A stretch of DNA of 64,000 nt from Catenovulum sp. 2E275 (GCF_025515275.1 NZ_JAOPFU010000013.1:1-64000), one strand, 5' to 3'. Positions 40,132 to 49,711 are shown, numbered from the stretch's first letter. Numbers and translations: made by a program. The notes: generated from the letters alone by a model not told the origin.

Positions 40132-41381
40132 TGGTAACAACCCCTGCAACGGCAGATTTTGATAATCTGCCTGCCTGGTTATCTCACTTAGAATCGCTTC
40201 ATCCTAAAGATATTGAATTAGGCTTGGAGCGAGTTCAGTCAGTTTATAATCAGTTAGCGCTGAACTTTTCCTCATCTAAAGTTATCTTAATTGCCGGTAC
40301 TAACGGTAAAGGCACCAGTTGTCATTTAATGCAACAAATTTTAACTGCGCACGGTTATTCGGTTGGTTGTTATAACTCACCTCATATCAGTGACTATCGT
40401 GAGCGAGTTACATTAAATACCGATTGGTTTTCTGAACAGCAACATTGCCAAGCATTTGCTGCGATTGAACAAGCCAGAGGCGAAACCCCGCTTACTTATT
40501 TTGAATTTGGCACTTTAGCCGCAATTTATTTATTGGCTCAGGCAAAACCGGATTTTATTTTGCTGGAGGTCGGTTTAGGCGGGCGTTTAGATGCAACCAA
40601 TATTGTTGAGCCGGATTTATCTGTTATCACCACAATTGATTTAGATCATCAGGATTGGTTAGGCACAAACCGTGAAGTCATCGGCTTTGAAAAAGCAGGG
40701 ATTTTTAGAACCAAAGGTTTGGCGGTTTGTGGCGATTTAAATCCACCGGATACAGTTAAACAACAAGCACTTGAAAAACAATTAAATATTGTCTGGCAAC
40801 AGCAGGATTTTCATTATCAGGTTGAGGCCGACACTTGGTCGTGGCAAGGCCAAAAAAGTGAATTTAATCACTGTATTAAGCCTAATATGCCTTTGCAAAA
40901 TGCCAGTACAGTGTTAGCTTGTTTTGAACAATTAAATATCCGTTTAAATACGGATACGGTTAATCAGTGTTTTAAAAGCTTTCAGTTGGCCGGTCGCTGG
41001 CAGCAAATTGCGCATTCGCCAAATGTGATTATTGATGTTGCGCATAACCCTGAATCTATTCGTTTTATGCGTGAAAAACTAAACCAAACGCAATGCTCTG
41101 GTAAAAAAATAGCTGTGTTTGGGATGTTAAAAGACAAAGATATTAAAACGGTTGTTGAAAGCATTAAAGACAGTTTTGAGCTTTGGTTATTGGCAGACAT
41201 TAACCAACCACGAGGCGCTAAAGCGACAGATTTAGCCGAATATTTACCAAAAAATGCTCAGGTTGAATGTTTTGGCTCAATTGAGCAAGCTTATCAAGCT
41301 GCCCAGCAACAGGCGTCAGCGGATGATTTAATTGTTGTATTTGGCTCTTTTTGGGTGATCACAGATATTTTGACGGATTAA
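40131..41381 (+). CDS. folC: bifunctional dihydrofolate synthase / folylpolyglutamate synthase
   Basis: FolC joins glutamate to dihydropteroate and extends folate polyglutamates. The 416 residues show the Mur-ligase-like P-loop GTNGKGTSCHLMQ near residues 57-69, YNSPHISDYRERV, LLEVGLGGRLDATNI and DVAHNPESI. The length equals E. coli FolC (422). It is coupled to accD by an overlapping codon, and dedD starts 5 bases after its stop. Confidence 0.97.
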   Translation: MVTTPATADFDNLPAWLSHLESLHPKDIELGLERVQSVYNQLALNFSSSKVILIAGTNGKGTSCHLMQQILTAHGYSVGCYNSPHISDYRERVTLNTDWFSEQQHCQAFAAIEQARGETPLTYFEFGTLAAIYLLAQAKPDFILLEVGLGGRLDATNIVEPDLSVITTIDLDHQDWLGTNREVIGFEKAGIFRTKGLAVCGDLNPPDTVKQQALEKQLNIVWQQQDFHYQVEADTWSWQGQKSEFNHCIKPNMPLQNASTVLACFEQLNIRLNTDTVNQCFKSFQLAGRWQQIAHSPNVIIDVAHNPESIRFMREKLNQTQCSGKKIAVFGMLKDKDIKTVVESIKDSFELWLLADINQPRGAKATDLAEYLPKNAQVECFGSIEQAYQAAQQQASADDLIVVFGSFWVITDILTD

Positions 41382-41386
41382 ACGCA

Positions 41387-42028
41387 ATGGCAAGTACCTT
41401 TCAGAATCGTTTAGTAGGCAGCATAGTTTTTATCGCATTAATTGTGATTTTTTTGCCGGATTTATTAGACGGTAAAAAAAGTGAATATTCAGATCAATTT
41501 GAAACCATTCCAAATAAGCCGCAGGTAAAAGCGATTCCGATTGCACCGGATTTTCCTCAAGCTGAATATGATCAGCAAATGGCACAAGCGCAACAGCCGC
41601 TTGAAGATGAACAACCTATGGATCATTTGCTTGAAAATGCTGAGCAAATTCCACCTAATCAAGCCAAATTGATTGAAGACAAAAAACCAGAACAAACTAC
41701 CGAACCAGAAACTATCCCGAGCCAAATAAGCGAACCAGAGCAAAGCGCTCAAGCTCAAAATAATCAATCTGAGCAATTTAAGCAAAATGCATGGGTGATT
41801 CAGTTAGGCAGTTTTGGTAATAAAAAAAATGTTGAAAGCTTAGTCGATAAGCTAAAACGCGAAGGTTATCTGGTATTTACGCAAGCAGTTAATACTTCAA
41901 ATGGTCAGTTGACCAAAGTTTTTATTGGTCCAGAACTTGATCAAAATAAGTTACAAAACATGCTGCCAGAACTTAAAAAGCTAACAAACCTCAAAGGTAA
42001 GTTAGTTAATTATCAACCGGCTCAATAA
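41387..42028 (+). CDS. dedD: SPOR-domain cell division protein DedD
   Basis: From the ATG at 41387 the 213-residue protein begins MASTFQNRLVGSIVFIALIV, one membrane anchor as in E. coli DedD. A Pro/Gln/Glu-rich periplasmic linker (about 50-150) follows, then a C-terminal SPOR domain (WVIQLGSFGNKKNVESLVDKL to VFIGPEL). SPOR domains bind denuded peptidoglycan at the septum. A longer frame reaching into folC is not supported. The order folC-dedD-cvpA-purF confirms identity. Confidence 0.94.
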   Translation: MASTFQNRLVGSIVFIALIVIFLPDLLDGKKSEYSDQFETIPNKPQVKAIPIAPDFPQAEYDQQMAQAQQPLEDEQPMDHLLENAEQIPPNQAKLIEDKKPEQTTEPETIPSQISEPEQSAQAQNNQSEQFKQNAWVIQLGSFGNKKNVESLVDKLKREGYLVFTQAVNTSNGQLTKVFIGPELDQNKLQNMLPELKKLTNLKGKLVNYQPAQ

Positions 42029-42092
42029 TGATTGGCATTATAGGTCTGGGATCTGGTAGAATTCGCCCGCATATTTTAGCATGAAGATTGAT

Positions 42093-42590
42093 ATGGTCTG
42101 GATCGATTACGCGATTATTGGTTTGATCAGTATTTCAACACTGGTCAGTTTAGTCAGAGGCTTTGTTCGCGAAGCTATGTCTCTGGTGGTATGGATCGCG
42201 GCATTTTTTATCGCAAGTACGTTTTATCTCGACTTTGCGACCTTTTTGACAAACATTGAAGATGTCATGCTTCGTAACGCAGCGGCCATTGCAATTTTGT
42301 TTATTGTCACCATTATCTTAGGGTCGATTGCTAATTATTTAATTTCTCAGCTGGTTCAAAAAACAGGCCTTTCCGGCACCGACAGAGTTTTAGGCTTAGT
42401 TTTTGGTGCGCTCAGAGGCGTGTTAATTGTGGCAGCTATACTTTTCTTTATGGACGCTTTTACCCCTGCGGCAAGTGCACAGTGGTGGAGTGATTCAGTT
42501 CTAATTCCTGAGTTTAAGATTGTGATTGAATGGTTTTTTGAATATATGAAAAACACATCAAGCTTTCTTAAAGATATTAAACCTGTATAA
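42093..42590 (+). CDS. cvpA: CvpA family membrane protein
   Basis: I begin at the ATG at 42093, giving MVWIDYAIIG, which aligns with the E. coli CvpA start (MVWIDYAII). An ATG four codons earlier is possible. The 165 residues contain four membrane helices with SLVRGFVREAMSLVVWI and GTDRVLGLVFGALRG. CvpA is linked to colicin V export and envelope homeostasis. purF follows after 14 bases. I see no PurR-like palindrome in the 52 bases after dedD. Confidence 0.93.
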   Translation: MVWIDYAIIGLISISTLVSLVRGFVREAMSLVVWIAAFFIASTFYLDFATFLTNIEDVMLRNAAAIAILFIVTIILGSIANYLISQLVQKTGLSGTDRVLGLVFGALRGVLIVAAILFFMDAFTPAASAQWWSDSVLIPEFKIVIEWFFEYMKNTSSFLKDIKPV

Positions 42591-42604
42591 GAGGTAGATA
42601 ATCC

Positions 42605-44116
42605 ATGTGCGGTGTTGTTGGCATAGTTGCTCATTCTCCGGTTAATCAAGCTTTATACGATGCATTGACAGTATTGCAGCATCGTGGACAAGACGCAGCC
42701 GGAATCATGACCATAAATAACGGTATGTTCAAATTGAGAAAAGCCAATGGCTTGGTTCGAGATGTATTTGAACAAAAACATATGGACAGACTGGCAGGTA
42801 ATTGGGGCATAGGGCATGTGCGTTACCCAACTGCGGGTACTTCTACTTCGGCTGAAGCCCAACCTTTTTATACTAATTCGCCTTTTGGTATTGCACTTGC
42901 GCATAATGGTAACTTAACCAATGCCGAGGAGCTGAAAGAAAATTTAAAAAGCGAAGCCAGACGCCACGTAAATACCTCTTCTGATTCTGAGTTATTAATG
43001 AACTGGTTTGCGCATGAATTATGCGAATCCTGTAATTGGGATTTAACGCCGCAGGATGTATTTAGTGCTGTGACTAAGTTACATGCTAAAGCACGTGGTG
43101 CCTATGCGGTTGTTGCTTCAATTGTTGGTTATGGCATTGTTGCATTTCGTGATGTATATGGGATTCGCCCACTGGTTTTAGGTAAGCGTGAAACTGAGCA
43201 AGGCAATGAATACATGGTTGCGTCTGAAAGTGTTGCGATTGATGCTGTTGGTTTTAAATTTGTGCGCGACGTTGAGCCGGGTGAAGCGATTTATATTACT
43301 AAAGAAGGTGAGCTTTATAGCCAGCAATGTTCAGATCAAGCTCAGTTAACTCCTTGTTTATTTGAATATGTTTATTTCGCTCGCCCAGATTCGACTATAG
43401 ATAATGTATCTGTGTATGCAACTCGTGTGCGTATGGGTAAAAAGCTTGGTGAAAAAATCAAACGTGTTTGGCATGATCTAGATATTGATGTTGTGATCCC
43501 AATTCCTGAAACTAGCTGTGATATTGCGGTTGAAATTGCCAGCACATTAGATGTGCCTTATCGCCAAGGTTTTGTGAAAAACCGTTATATTGGCCGTACT
43601 TTTATTATGCCGGGGCAGCAGCAAAGACGTAAATCAGTACGCCGTAAACTCAATGCGATTTCATCTGAGTTTAAAGGTAAAAACGTATTATTAGTTGATG
43701 ATTCAGTGGTACGCGGTACAACCTCTGAGCAAATTATTGAAATGGCGCGTGAAGCCGGTGCTAAAAATGTTTATTTTGCATCTGCTGCACCAGAAGTTCG
43801 TTTCCCTAACGTATATGGTATTGATATGCCAAGTGCGAATGAATTAATTGCTTATGGCCGTGAAGTGGACGAAATTTGCCAGTTAATTAAAGCCGATGGT
43901 TTAATTTTCCAAGATTTACCCGACTTAATTGAAGCGGTTAAAGAAGGCAACCCAAGCATTACTCAGTTTGAAAGCTCGGTATTTAACGGCGAATATGTGA
44001 CGAAAGACGTTGATCAAGCTTATTTAGATCACCTAGACGCACTTCGCAGTGATTCAGCTAAAGAAAAAGATAATGCAAACCAAAGCTCAAGTTTGGATAT
44101 TCATAACTTTAGTTAA
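42605..44116 (+). CDS. purF: amidophosphoribosyltransferase
   Basis: PurF makes phosphoribosylamine from PRPP and glutamine, the first step of purine synthesis. The N-terminal nucleophile is Cys2 ([12 protein letters not shown], exposed after Met removal). GHVRYPTAG and AHNGNLTNA form the glutaminase site, and the PRPP loop is [17 protein letters not shown]. The 503 residues match E. coli PurF (505). A GAGGT site precedes the start. A terminator follows 50 bases after the stop. Confidence 0.98.
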   Translation: MCGVVGIVAHSPVNQALYDALTVLQHRGQDAAGIMTINNGMFKLRKANGLVRDVFEQKHMDRLAGNWGIGHVRYPTAGTSTSAEAQPFYTNSPFGIALAHNGNLTNAEELKENLKSEARRHVNTSSDSELLMNWFAHELCESCNWDLTPQDVFSAVTKLHAKARGAYAVVASIVGYGIVAFRDVYGIRPLVLGKRETEQGNEYMVASESVAIDAVGFKFVRDVEPGEAIYITKEGELYSQQCSDQAQLTPCLFEYVYFARPDSTIDNVSVYATRVRMGKKLGEKIKRVWHDLDIDVVIPIPETSCDIAVEIASTLDVPYRQGFVKNRYIGRTFIMPGQQQRRKSVRRKLNAISSEFKGKNVLLVDDSVVRGTTSEQIIEMAREAGAKNVYFASAAPEVRFPNVYGIDMPSANELIAYGREVDEICQLIKADGLIFQDLPDLIEAVKEGNPSITQFESSVFNGEYVTKDVDQAYLDHLDALRSDSAKEKDNANQSSSLDIHNFS

Positions 44117-44168
44117 GCTTTGTTTTAGGGTGCTTGCTTTGAGCACACAACACAAGTTAATTTGATTT

Positions 44169-44200
44169 AAACGCCGCTTTTTAGCGGCGTTTGTGTTTTT
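44169..44200 (+). terminator. Rho-independent terminator of purF
   Basis: Hairpin AACGCCGCT / AGCGGCGTT followed by TGTGTTTTT. Confidence 0.85.
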
Positions 44201-44248
44201 ATATAACCGTGCCACCTCTGGTTAGTTAGATAAATTAAGGAAAGATAA

Positions 44249-45007
44249 GTGTTTGAACAAATTTTATTATTTATAGTGAGTTTATTTGCTAATACTTTAT
44301 CTTCATTAGCCGGTGGCGGCGCGGGTCTATTACAATTACCAGCGCTGATTTTTTTAGGCTTACCTTTTTCTATTGCGTTGGGCACACACAAAATCGCGTC
44401 TGTTGCGTTAGGGTTAGGCGCATCAATTAAGCATTTAAAACATGGTCAGTTTGAATCGGCTTTGCTGCTCACTTTATTATTAAGTGCGATTCCGGGCGTG
44501 ATTTTAGGCGCTAATGTTATTTTAAATATACCGCCAACCATTGCGATGTCTGCTTTGGGCACATTAACCATAGCGCTTGGAATTTATTCTATTTTAAAGC
44601 CGGATTTAGGGTTGGATGATACACCTAAGCACAGAAACTTAGCCGGTTATATCAGTGGCGGATTGGGGTTATTTTTGATTGCAGTATTAAATGGTTCATT
44701 AACTTCCGGCACGGGTTTATTTGTGACGATTTGGCTGATTCATTGGTTTGGGATGAGTTATGGCAGAGCTGTATCATATACTCTGATCATGGTTGGTATT
44801 TTGTGGAATGGGATGGGCGCGGTGACTTTAGCTATGTTGACAGAAATTAAGTGGGACTGGTTACCTGCATTAATTTTAGGCTCACTCATTGGGGGTTATT
44901 TAGGCGCTTATTTAGTGATTGCGAAAGGCAATAAATTGGTTAAACGCGCATTTGAAGCAATGACCATTCTGGCCGGGATTGCTTTATGGTATAAAGCTTT
45001 AATCTAG
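44249..45007 (+). CDS. TSUP (TauE/SafE) family permease
   Basis: The 252 residues have about eight membrane helices in two related halves. The first half carries SLAGGGAGLLQLPALIFLGL and GTHKIASVALG; the second carries LNGSLTSGTGLFVTIWLIHWFGMSY. These are typical of TauE/SafE exporters and importers of sulfur-containing anions. It starts with GTG behind AAGGAAAG. The substrate cannot be read from the sequence, and no sulfur genes are nearby. Confidence 0.9.
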   Translation: MFEQILLFIVSLFANTLSSLAGGGAGLLQLPALIFLGLPFSIALGTHKIASVALGLGASIKHLKHGQFESALLLTLLLSAIPGVILGANVILNIPPTIAMSALGTLTIALGIYSILKPDLGLDDTPKHRNLAGYISGGLGLFLIAVLNGSLTSGTGLFVTIWLIHWFGMSYGRAVSYTLIMVGILWNGMGAVTLAMLTEIKWDWLPALILGSLIGGYLGAYLVIAKGNKLVKRAFEAMTILAGIALWYKALI

Positions 45008-45070
45008 TTGTATTTCCATTTGATTTTGAATGGGTGTAGTTTGCCATTTATGGTGTTTAAAGTGGCTGGC

Positions 45071-45097
45071 GTAAAACGGGCTAAAGCCCGAACTACA
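45071..45097 (-). repeat. REP-like palindrome with TGTAG head
   Basis: The stem CGGGCT-AA-AGCCCG (45077-45090) is followed on the plus strand by AACTACA, so the minus strand reads TGTAG, two bases, then the hairpin. This layout (GTAG head plus short GC hairpin) is that of REP sequences mobilised by RAYT proteins. A second copy is at 54804. Confidence 0.55.
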
Positions 45098-45175
45098 ATG
45101 TGATTTGAAGTGTTCAGAGCGATACTAGCCAAATTAATGGGCTTTAAATGCAGCTAAAAAACAGGATATTTTTAG

Positions 45176-46288
45176 ATGGAAGCAATGAAACTGGGTTTAT
45201 CCAAACCGGCAATCGACAGAATCAATCAAAGTTTTGCTCAAATTACTGATTTTGATCAGCTTAAATTTGAACAACTGAGTTTAAATGGGTTAGAGCAGTT
45301 AGAGCTCAAAGACAGAGTTTTACATTTTATTGGCGCACTTAATCAATGTTTACCGCAAGATTTTGAACAAACGGCTGCTATTTTGCTAAAACTTCCACCA
45401 ATTTGGCAGCAAACAGCAGAGCAATATCAAGATAGTATTCACCCAATGTTTGCCGCTTGGCCGATTATTGATTATGTCGCTGTTTATGGGTTAAATCATC
45501 CCGACATTTCACTGAATGTATTAAAAACATTAACGCCTTTATTTAGCGCTGAATTTGCTATCCGTCCTTTTATTCAACGCTATCCGCAGTTGTGTTTAAG
45601 TTATTTTAATCATTGGGTGAAAGACGACAGCGAGCATGTTCGCCGTTTGGTTTCTGAAGGCACACGCCCTTTATTACCGTGGGGAATTCGCTTAACTCAG
45701 TTTGTTGACGATCCAACACCTAATCTAGCTTTATTAAATGCGCTCAAAGCCGATCCTAGTTTATATGTTCGCCGCTCGGTGGCGAATCATTTAAATGATA
45801 TTGCTAAACACGATTCTGACTTAGTTATGCAAATTTGCAGTGACTGGTATCAAAACGCGGATGAGAATACGCTTTGGTTAATCAAACATGCTTGCCGTGG
45901 TCTGATTAAAGCAGGGCATAGCGAAGCCTTTAAATTGTTAGGTTTTACTGACAATCCACAAGTAAAATTAAGTCAACTTGAGCTTAGTCAAAATACAATT
46001 AAAACTGGCGAAAGTTTAAGCTTTAATTTTTCAATTAACTCAGAATCAGCACAAACTCAGCAACTTGTCATTGATTATAAACTGTATTTTATGCGCGCAA
46101 ACGGCAAACAAAATGGCAAAGTATTTAAACTTAAAAACTTAACTATTCAGCCAGAACAAAGCCTAAATATAAATAAAAGCCATTCGTTTAAACCTGTTAC
46201 TACCCGTAAATATTATCCCGGTGAACATAAATTAGAAATTATGGTGAATGGGGTGGTGATGCAAATGGCTGAATTTGAGTTGGTTTAG
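45176..46288 (+). CDS. alkC: DNA alkylation repair protein, AlkC type
   Basis: The 370 residues combine an N-terminal HEAT-like helical array (about 1-260, with FIQRYPQLCLSYFNHWVKDDSEHVRRLVSEG and SLYVRRSVANHLNDIAKHD) with an all-beta C-terminal domain (265-370). This layout matches AlkC, a non-base-flipping glycosylase that removes 3-methyladenine and 3-methylcytosine and has an Ig-like C-terminal domain. It shows residue patterns VRRLVSEGTRPLLPWG and WLIKHACRGL of that family. Catalytic residues need a structural alignment. A LysR gene follows after 14 bases. Confidence 0.87.
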   Translation: MEAMKLGLSKPAIDRINQSFAQITDFDQLKFEQLSLNGLEQLELKDRVLHFIGALNQCLPQDFEQTAAILLKLPPIWQQTAEQYQDSIHPMFAAWPIIDYVAVYGLNHPDISLNVLKTLTPLFSAEFAIRPFIQRYPQLCLSYFNHWVKDDSEHVRRLVSEGTRPLLPWGIRLTQFVDDPTPNLALLNALKADPSLYVRRSVANHLNDIAKHDSDLVMQICSDWYQNADENTLWLIKHACRGLIKAGHSEAFKLLGFTDNPQVKLSQLELSQNTIKTGESLSFNFSINSESAQTQQLVIDYKLYFMRANGKQNGKVFKLKNLTIQPEQSLNINKSHSFKPVTTRKYYPGEHKLEIMVNGVVMQMAEFELV

Positions 46289-46302
46289 ATGATAAAAAAA
46301 TT

Positions 46303-47226
46303 ATGCTACCCAATATCAATTTAAATTTATTACGGTCTTTACATATTTTATTGCATGAGGCGCATGTTAGCAGGGCGGCTCAGCGGCTTTATATTACCCA
46401 GTCGGCACTTAGCCGTCAGTTATCTCAATTAAGAGAATTGTGTCGTGATGAGTTATTAGTTCGTCAGGGTAATCAACTGGTTTTAACCCCAAAAGCAGAG
46501 CAATTAAAACTAAAGCTGGACGCTTTATTTAATGAATTTGAGCATATTTTGGAAGATTCAACATTTGACCCGGCTAATTGGCAAGGTGAGTTGGTTATTT
46601 CTTCGAGTGATTATATTGCGCAGTATGTTTTACCTGATATTTGCGCCCGTTTAAGTGAGCAAGCACCTGAGTTAAAAATTACCTACCGGCTTTGGCAGCC
46701 GAATTATATTGGTCAGTTGCATGAGCAGGGAATTGATATTGCCTCAACTATTTTGCCAGAGAAACCTGCGGGTGTATCCAGCACTTATATCGGGCAGGAT
46801 AAATCGGTTGTGGTGATGTCTAAGTTGCATCCGCTGGCGGTTAAATCCAAGTTAACGCTTAAAGAGTTTATTCAATACCCGCATATTAAAATTACCGGTG
46901 GGGCAGATAAAGATTCGGGGATTGAACTTAAACTCACCCAGCTAAACCTCAAGCGTCATATTATGTTGCAGGTTCCGTTTTTTAGCGCGGCGATAAGCCG
47001 TTTGCAATCTACTCAATTTTTGATGGTGATCCCGCTGCATATCGCCAAACATCTTGAGTTGTTATGGCCCATTATCTATCGCGATTTGCCATTTGAATTA
47101 GACAGTCATCAATATTGGTTAGTCTGGCATTCTAAATTTGATAATGATATTGCTCATAAATGGGCGCGTGAGCAAATTGTAGATACTCTGCAAAATAATC
47201 AACACTCCATTCATTTGGATGACTAA
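46303..47226 (+). CDS. LysR family transcriptional regulator
   Basis: The 307 residues begin with the LysR helix-turn-helix (NLLRSLHILLHEAHVSRAAQRLYITQSALSRQ pattern, residues 7-40). A periplasmic-binding-like effector domain (from about 93, GELVISSSDYIAQYVLPDI) follows. The ending resembles NodD/LeuO-type regulators. Its target may be the downstream LysE-type exporter, in the same direction across a 179-base gap, but the effector is unknown. Confidence 0.92.
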   Translation: MLPNINLNLLRSLHILLHEAHVSRAAQRLYITQSALSRQLSQLRELCRDELLVRQGNQLVLTPKAEQLKLKLDALFNEFEHILEDSTFDPANWQGELVISSSDYIAQYVLPDICARLSEQAPELKITYRLWQPNYIGQLHEQGIDIASTILPEKPAGVSSTYIGQDKSVVVMSKLHPLAVKSKLTLKEFIQYPHIKITGGADKDSGIELKLTQLNLKRHIMLQVPFFSAAISRLQSTQFLMVIPLHIAKHLELLWPIIYRDLPFELDSHQYWLVWHSKFDNDIAHKWAREQIVDTLQNNQHSIHLDD

Positions 47227-47291
47227 TTTTTACTTTCCTTACTTTCCTTACTTTCCTTTTTACGCTTACCTTTCTTACTTTTCTTTTTCTA
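47227..47291. repeat. polypyrimidine tract with 9-bp tandem repeats
   Basis: Just after the LysR stop the plus strand is almost pure C/T for about 60 bases. TACTTTCCT is repeated three times in a row from 47231 to 47257, followed by related copies. It is not coding and can slip during replication or form triplex DNA. Confidence 0.8.
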
Positions 47292-47405
47292 GGATTTAAA
47301 TATTTCATCAATAGGCCATGATTTTAAATCATGGCTATGATGATAAAGTTTGATTTCACCTCATATTAAAACCAAAGCTAAAATGGAATAAATTCGGAGG
47401 TAATC

Positions 47406-48017
47406 ATGACAATCGCATTTTATTTTTCACTATTAGCCATTTGTTTACTGGGGGCAATGTCACCCGGTCCTAGTTTATATGTGGTTGCTAAAAATACCCT
47501 TGCGGGTGGGCGCTTAAATGGTATTGCCTCGGCTTTATCGCATGCTTTAGGTATTGCTGTTTATGCCATATTTGCGGTTAGTGGGCTGGCTATTTTGCTT
47601 GAACAATACCCAGTTATTTTTAAGACGATTAGTTATTTAGGGGCTATTTATTTAATTATATTAGGCGTTAAAGCTTTATGTTCTAAACAGGGGATTGAGC
47701 ACAATTTAAAATCGGGCCAAAGTATTTCTGCATGGGCTGCGGCAAAAGAGGGCTTTTTAGTGTCTGTTTTAAATCCCAAAATAGCTTTATTTTTTATTGC
47801 TTTGTTTAGTCCTTTTATAAATCAATCTCAAAGTTTAACGGATAGATTAATTTTGGTTATTACGCCCGTTATGCTAGATGGAATATGGTTTTGTTTTGTC
47901 GCAATTTTATTATCTAGCCCTTTGATTATTCAGTATATTCAGCAAAAATCTCGGTTTATCGATAAATTTTGTGGTGTTGTTATGCTGGCTCTGGCCACTA
48001 AAATTTTATTGTCTTGA
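47406..48017 (+). CDS. LysE/RhtB family amino-acid exporter
   Basis: The 203 residues have six membrane helices and the family N-terminus AMSPGPSLYVVAKNTLAGGRLNGIASALSHALG, followed by YLGAIYLIILGVKAL and FLVSVLNPKIALFFIALF. It probably exports an amino acid or homoserine-like compound. A GGAGGT site lies 7 bases before the ATG. A LysR regulator lies just upstream. Confidence 0.92.
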   Translation: MTIAFYFSLLAICLLGAMSPGPSLYVVAKNTLAGGRLNGIASALSHALGIAVYAIFAVSGLAILLEQYPVIFKTISYLGAIYLIILGVKALCSKQGIEHNLKSGQSISAWAAAKEGFLVSVLNPKIALFFIALFSPFINQSQSLTDRLILVITPVMLDGIWFCFVAILLSSPLIIQYIQQKSRFIDKFCGVVMLALATKILLS

Positions 48018-48067
48018 TACTCGTATTTTTAGATAGCTGAATTCAAGCTCCGATAAAATTCATTATT

Positions 48068-48117
48068 TACTTAGCATGCTAACTAATATAAACTAAATAT
48101 AGTTAGCAAGCTAAGTA
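48068..48117. promoter_or_regulatory. twin-palindrome operator upstream of marR
   Basis: TTAGCATGCTAA (48071-48082, a perfect palindrome) and TTAGCAAGCTAA (48103-48114, one mismatch pair) lie with centres 32 bp apart, three helical turns. The flanks also match, so the two 18-bp arms are inverted copies with one difference. The site ends 12 bases before the marR ATG. MarR-family dimers bind palindromes of this size, so autorepression of the marR-hlyD-DUF2955 operon is likely. Confidence 0.65.
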
Positions 48118-48129
48118 GTTGGGTTTTAT

Positions 48130-48642
48130 ATGTCTTCTCATTCATTAGGTTCATCACAGGTGAATTACCATACATTCGATTTGTCTATTTCATTACAAAT
48201 GGGCAGGGTACACAGAATTTGCCGCGATGCTGTTACGGCTGCGGTTGAGCCTTTAGGGTTAACTCAATCACGCTGGACTGCTTTAGTCCATATCGACTAT
48301 TTATCTGAAGGGGTCACCCAGCTTGAATTAGCACAGAGTTTAGGCATAGAAATGCCATCACTCACCCGCACATTAAAACAATTAGAAGAACAAGCGCTGA
48401 TTATTCGTAAAACAGGCGAAGAAGATAAACGCAGTAAACATATTTATTTTACTGAAAAAGGGCGCGCGCTATTAGATCAGCTTCAGGTTTTATTGATCGA
48501 TATTAAAGAAAAATTGTATGGCAGTTTGAGTCATCAGCAAATGCAATTAATGGCGAGTGGATTGGTAGAAATAGAAGCCAATGCTCGCAAGCTGATTAAC
48601 GACTTAACCCCTATAAATGAATCCACCCAAAGTAAGGTTTAA
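48130..48642 (+). CDS. MarR family transcriptional regulator
   Basis: The 170 residues carry the MarR winged helix: LGLTQSRWTALVHIDYL, LELAQSLGIEMPSLTRTLKQLEEQ and the wing RKTGEEDKRSKHIYFTEKG. It most likely senses a small phenolic or drug-like molecule and represses its own operon through the twin palindrome just upstream. The next start codon lies one base after its stop, so translation is coupled to the efflux adaptor. Confidence 0.93.
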   Translation: MSSHSLGSSQVNYHTFDLSISLQMGRVHRICRDAVTAAVEPLGLTQSRWTALVHIDYLSEGVTQLELAQSLGIEMPSLTRTLKQLEEQALIIRKTGEEDKRSKHIYFTEKGRALLDQLQVLLIDIKEKLYGSLSHQQMQLMASGLVEIEANARKLINDLTPINESTQSKV

Positions 48643-48643
48643 G

Positions 48644-49711
48644 ATGACACCAGATCAAAAATTTAATCGTTATGTCAAAATATCTTTAGTTGGTTTTGTA
48701 CTGGTTTTTGTTTATTACATTATTGCCGATATTTGGCTGCCGGTAACGCCGCAAGCGAGAGTTTATCATCCGGTTGTACAAGTGGCGCCCCAAATAAATG
48801 GCCGGATCACTCAAGTGTTAGTGAAAAACCATCAGCGTGTTAATGCTGGAGATATTTTATTTAAAATAGATGATGCGCCGTTTAAATTAGCTTTAGCACA
48901 AGCTGAATTAGCGCTGGATGATGCAAAGTTAACTAATCAGCAAATAAATAGCCAAATTGCCGCAATTACTGCCCAGATTGAAGCGGCAAAAGCTCAGTTA
49001 AACGAGCAAAAGTTATTAAAGCAGCGTGCTGAAAATTTAATTAAACAGCAAGCAATCTCGCAGCAGCAACGCGATAATATTTTAGCAAATTACAAAGTGA
49101 GCAAAGCTAATTTATTATCGTTACAGGCGCAATTAAGCGAAGCCAAATTAAAACGAGGGGCAAAAGGTGAAAATAATTTAACTGTGCGCCATGCACAAAA
49201 CCAAATTGCTCAGGCAAAACTCAATTTAGCTTACACTCAGGTTAGAGCGGTAAGCTCTGGGGTAGTGGCTAATTTGCAATTAACCGAAGGTTTATATGCA
49301 AAAAGTGGTCAGCCTTTATTGGCTTTGGTATCACCACAGATTGATTTAATAGCCGATTTTAGAGAAAAATCTTTATTAAATATGCATCCGGGCAGTTTGG
49401 CAAAAATTACATTTGATAGCCGTCCCGGAGCCGTTTTTAATGCCCATATCAGCAGCTTTGAAGCCGGTGTTAGTGATGGTCAGTTAACCGCCAATGGCTT
49501 ATTAACCGAAACTGAAAAAAGTAATCGCTGGGTACGCGACGCTCAGCGCCAGCGCATTCATTTGCAACTAACCGACAATCAAGCTGATGTATTAAATCAG
49601 CTACAAAGCGGTGCCAGAGCAACTGTTCAATTATTACCACAATCCAGTGTTGGTCAGTGGCTTGGCAGTGTGCAAATCCGGTTTATTAGCTGGTTACATT
49701 TTATTTATTAA
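48644..49711 (+). CDS. HlyD/EmrA-type membrane fusion (adaptor) protein
   Basis: I start at the ATG at 48644 (MTPDQKFNRYVKIS, 355 residues) because AAGG lies 6 bases upstream; an earlier ATG inside marR is less likely. A single N-terminal anchor (about 12-30) is followed by the biotinyl-lipoyl-like half VAPQINGRITQVLVKNHQRV, a long Ala/Gln-rich coiled coil (90-190) and the second lipoyl half VRAVSSGVVANLQL. It bridges an inner-membrane partner to an outer-membrane channel. The partner is probably the DUF2955 protein that follows. Confidence 0.92.
   Translation: MTPDQKFNRYVKISLVGFVLVFVYYIIADIWLPVTPQARVYHPVVQVAPQINGRITQVLVKNHQRVNAGDILFKIDDAPFKLALAQAELALDDAKLTNQQINSQIAAITAQIEAAKAQLNEQKLLKQRAENLIKQQAISQQQRDNILANYKVSKANLLSLQAQLSEAKLKRGAKGENNLTVRHAQNQIAQAKLNLAYTQVRAVSSGVVANLQLTEGLYAKSGQPLLALVSPQIDLIADFREKSLLNMHPGSLAKITFDSRPGAVFNAHISSFEAGVSDGQLTANGLLTETEKSNRWVRDAQRQRIHLQLTDNQADVLNQLQSGARATVQLLPQSSVGQWLGSVQIRFISWLHFIY

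Noticed and set aside
41351-41386. Longer DedD reading frame overlapping folC
   Set aside because: The true N-terminus aligns with the ATG at 41387, and the extension has no start context.
42029-42092. PurR operator before cvpA-purF
   Set aside because: I looked for the ACGCAAACG-type palindrome and found none in this gap.
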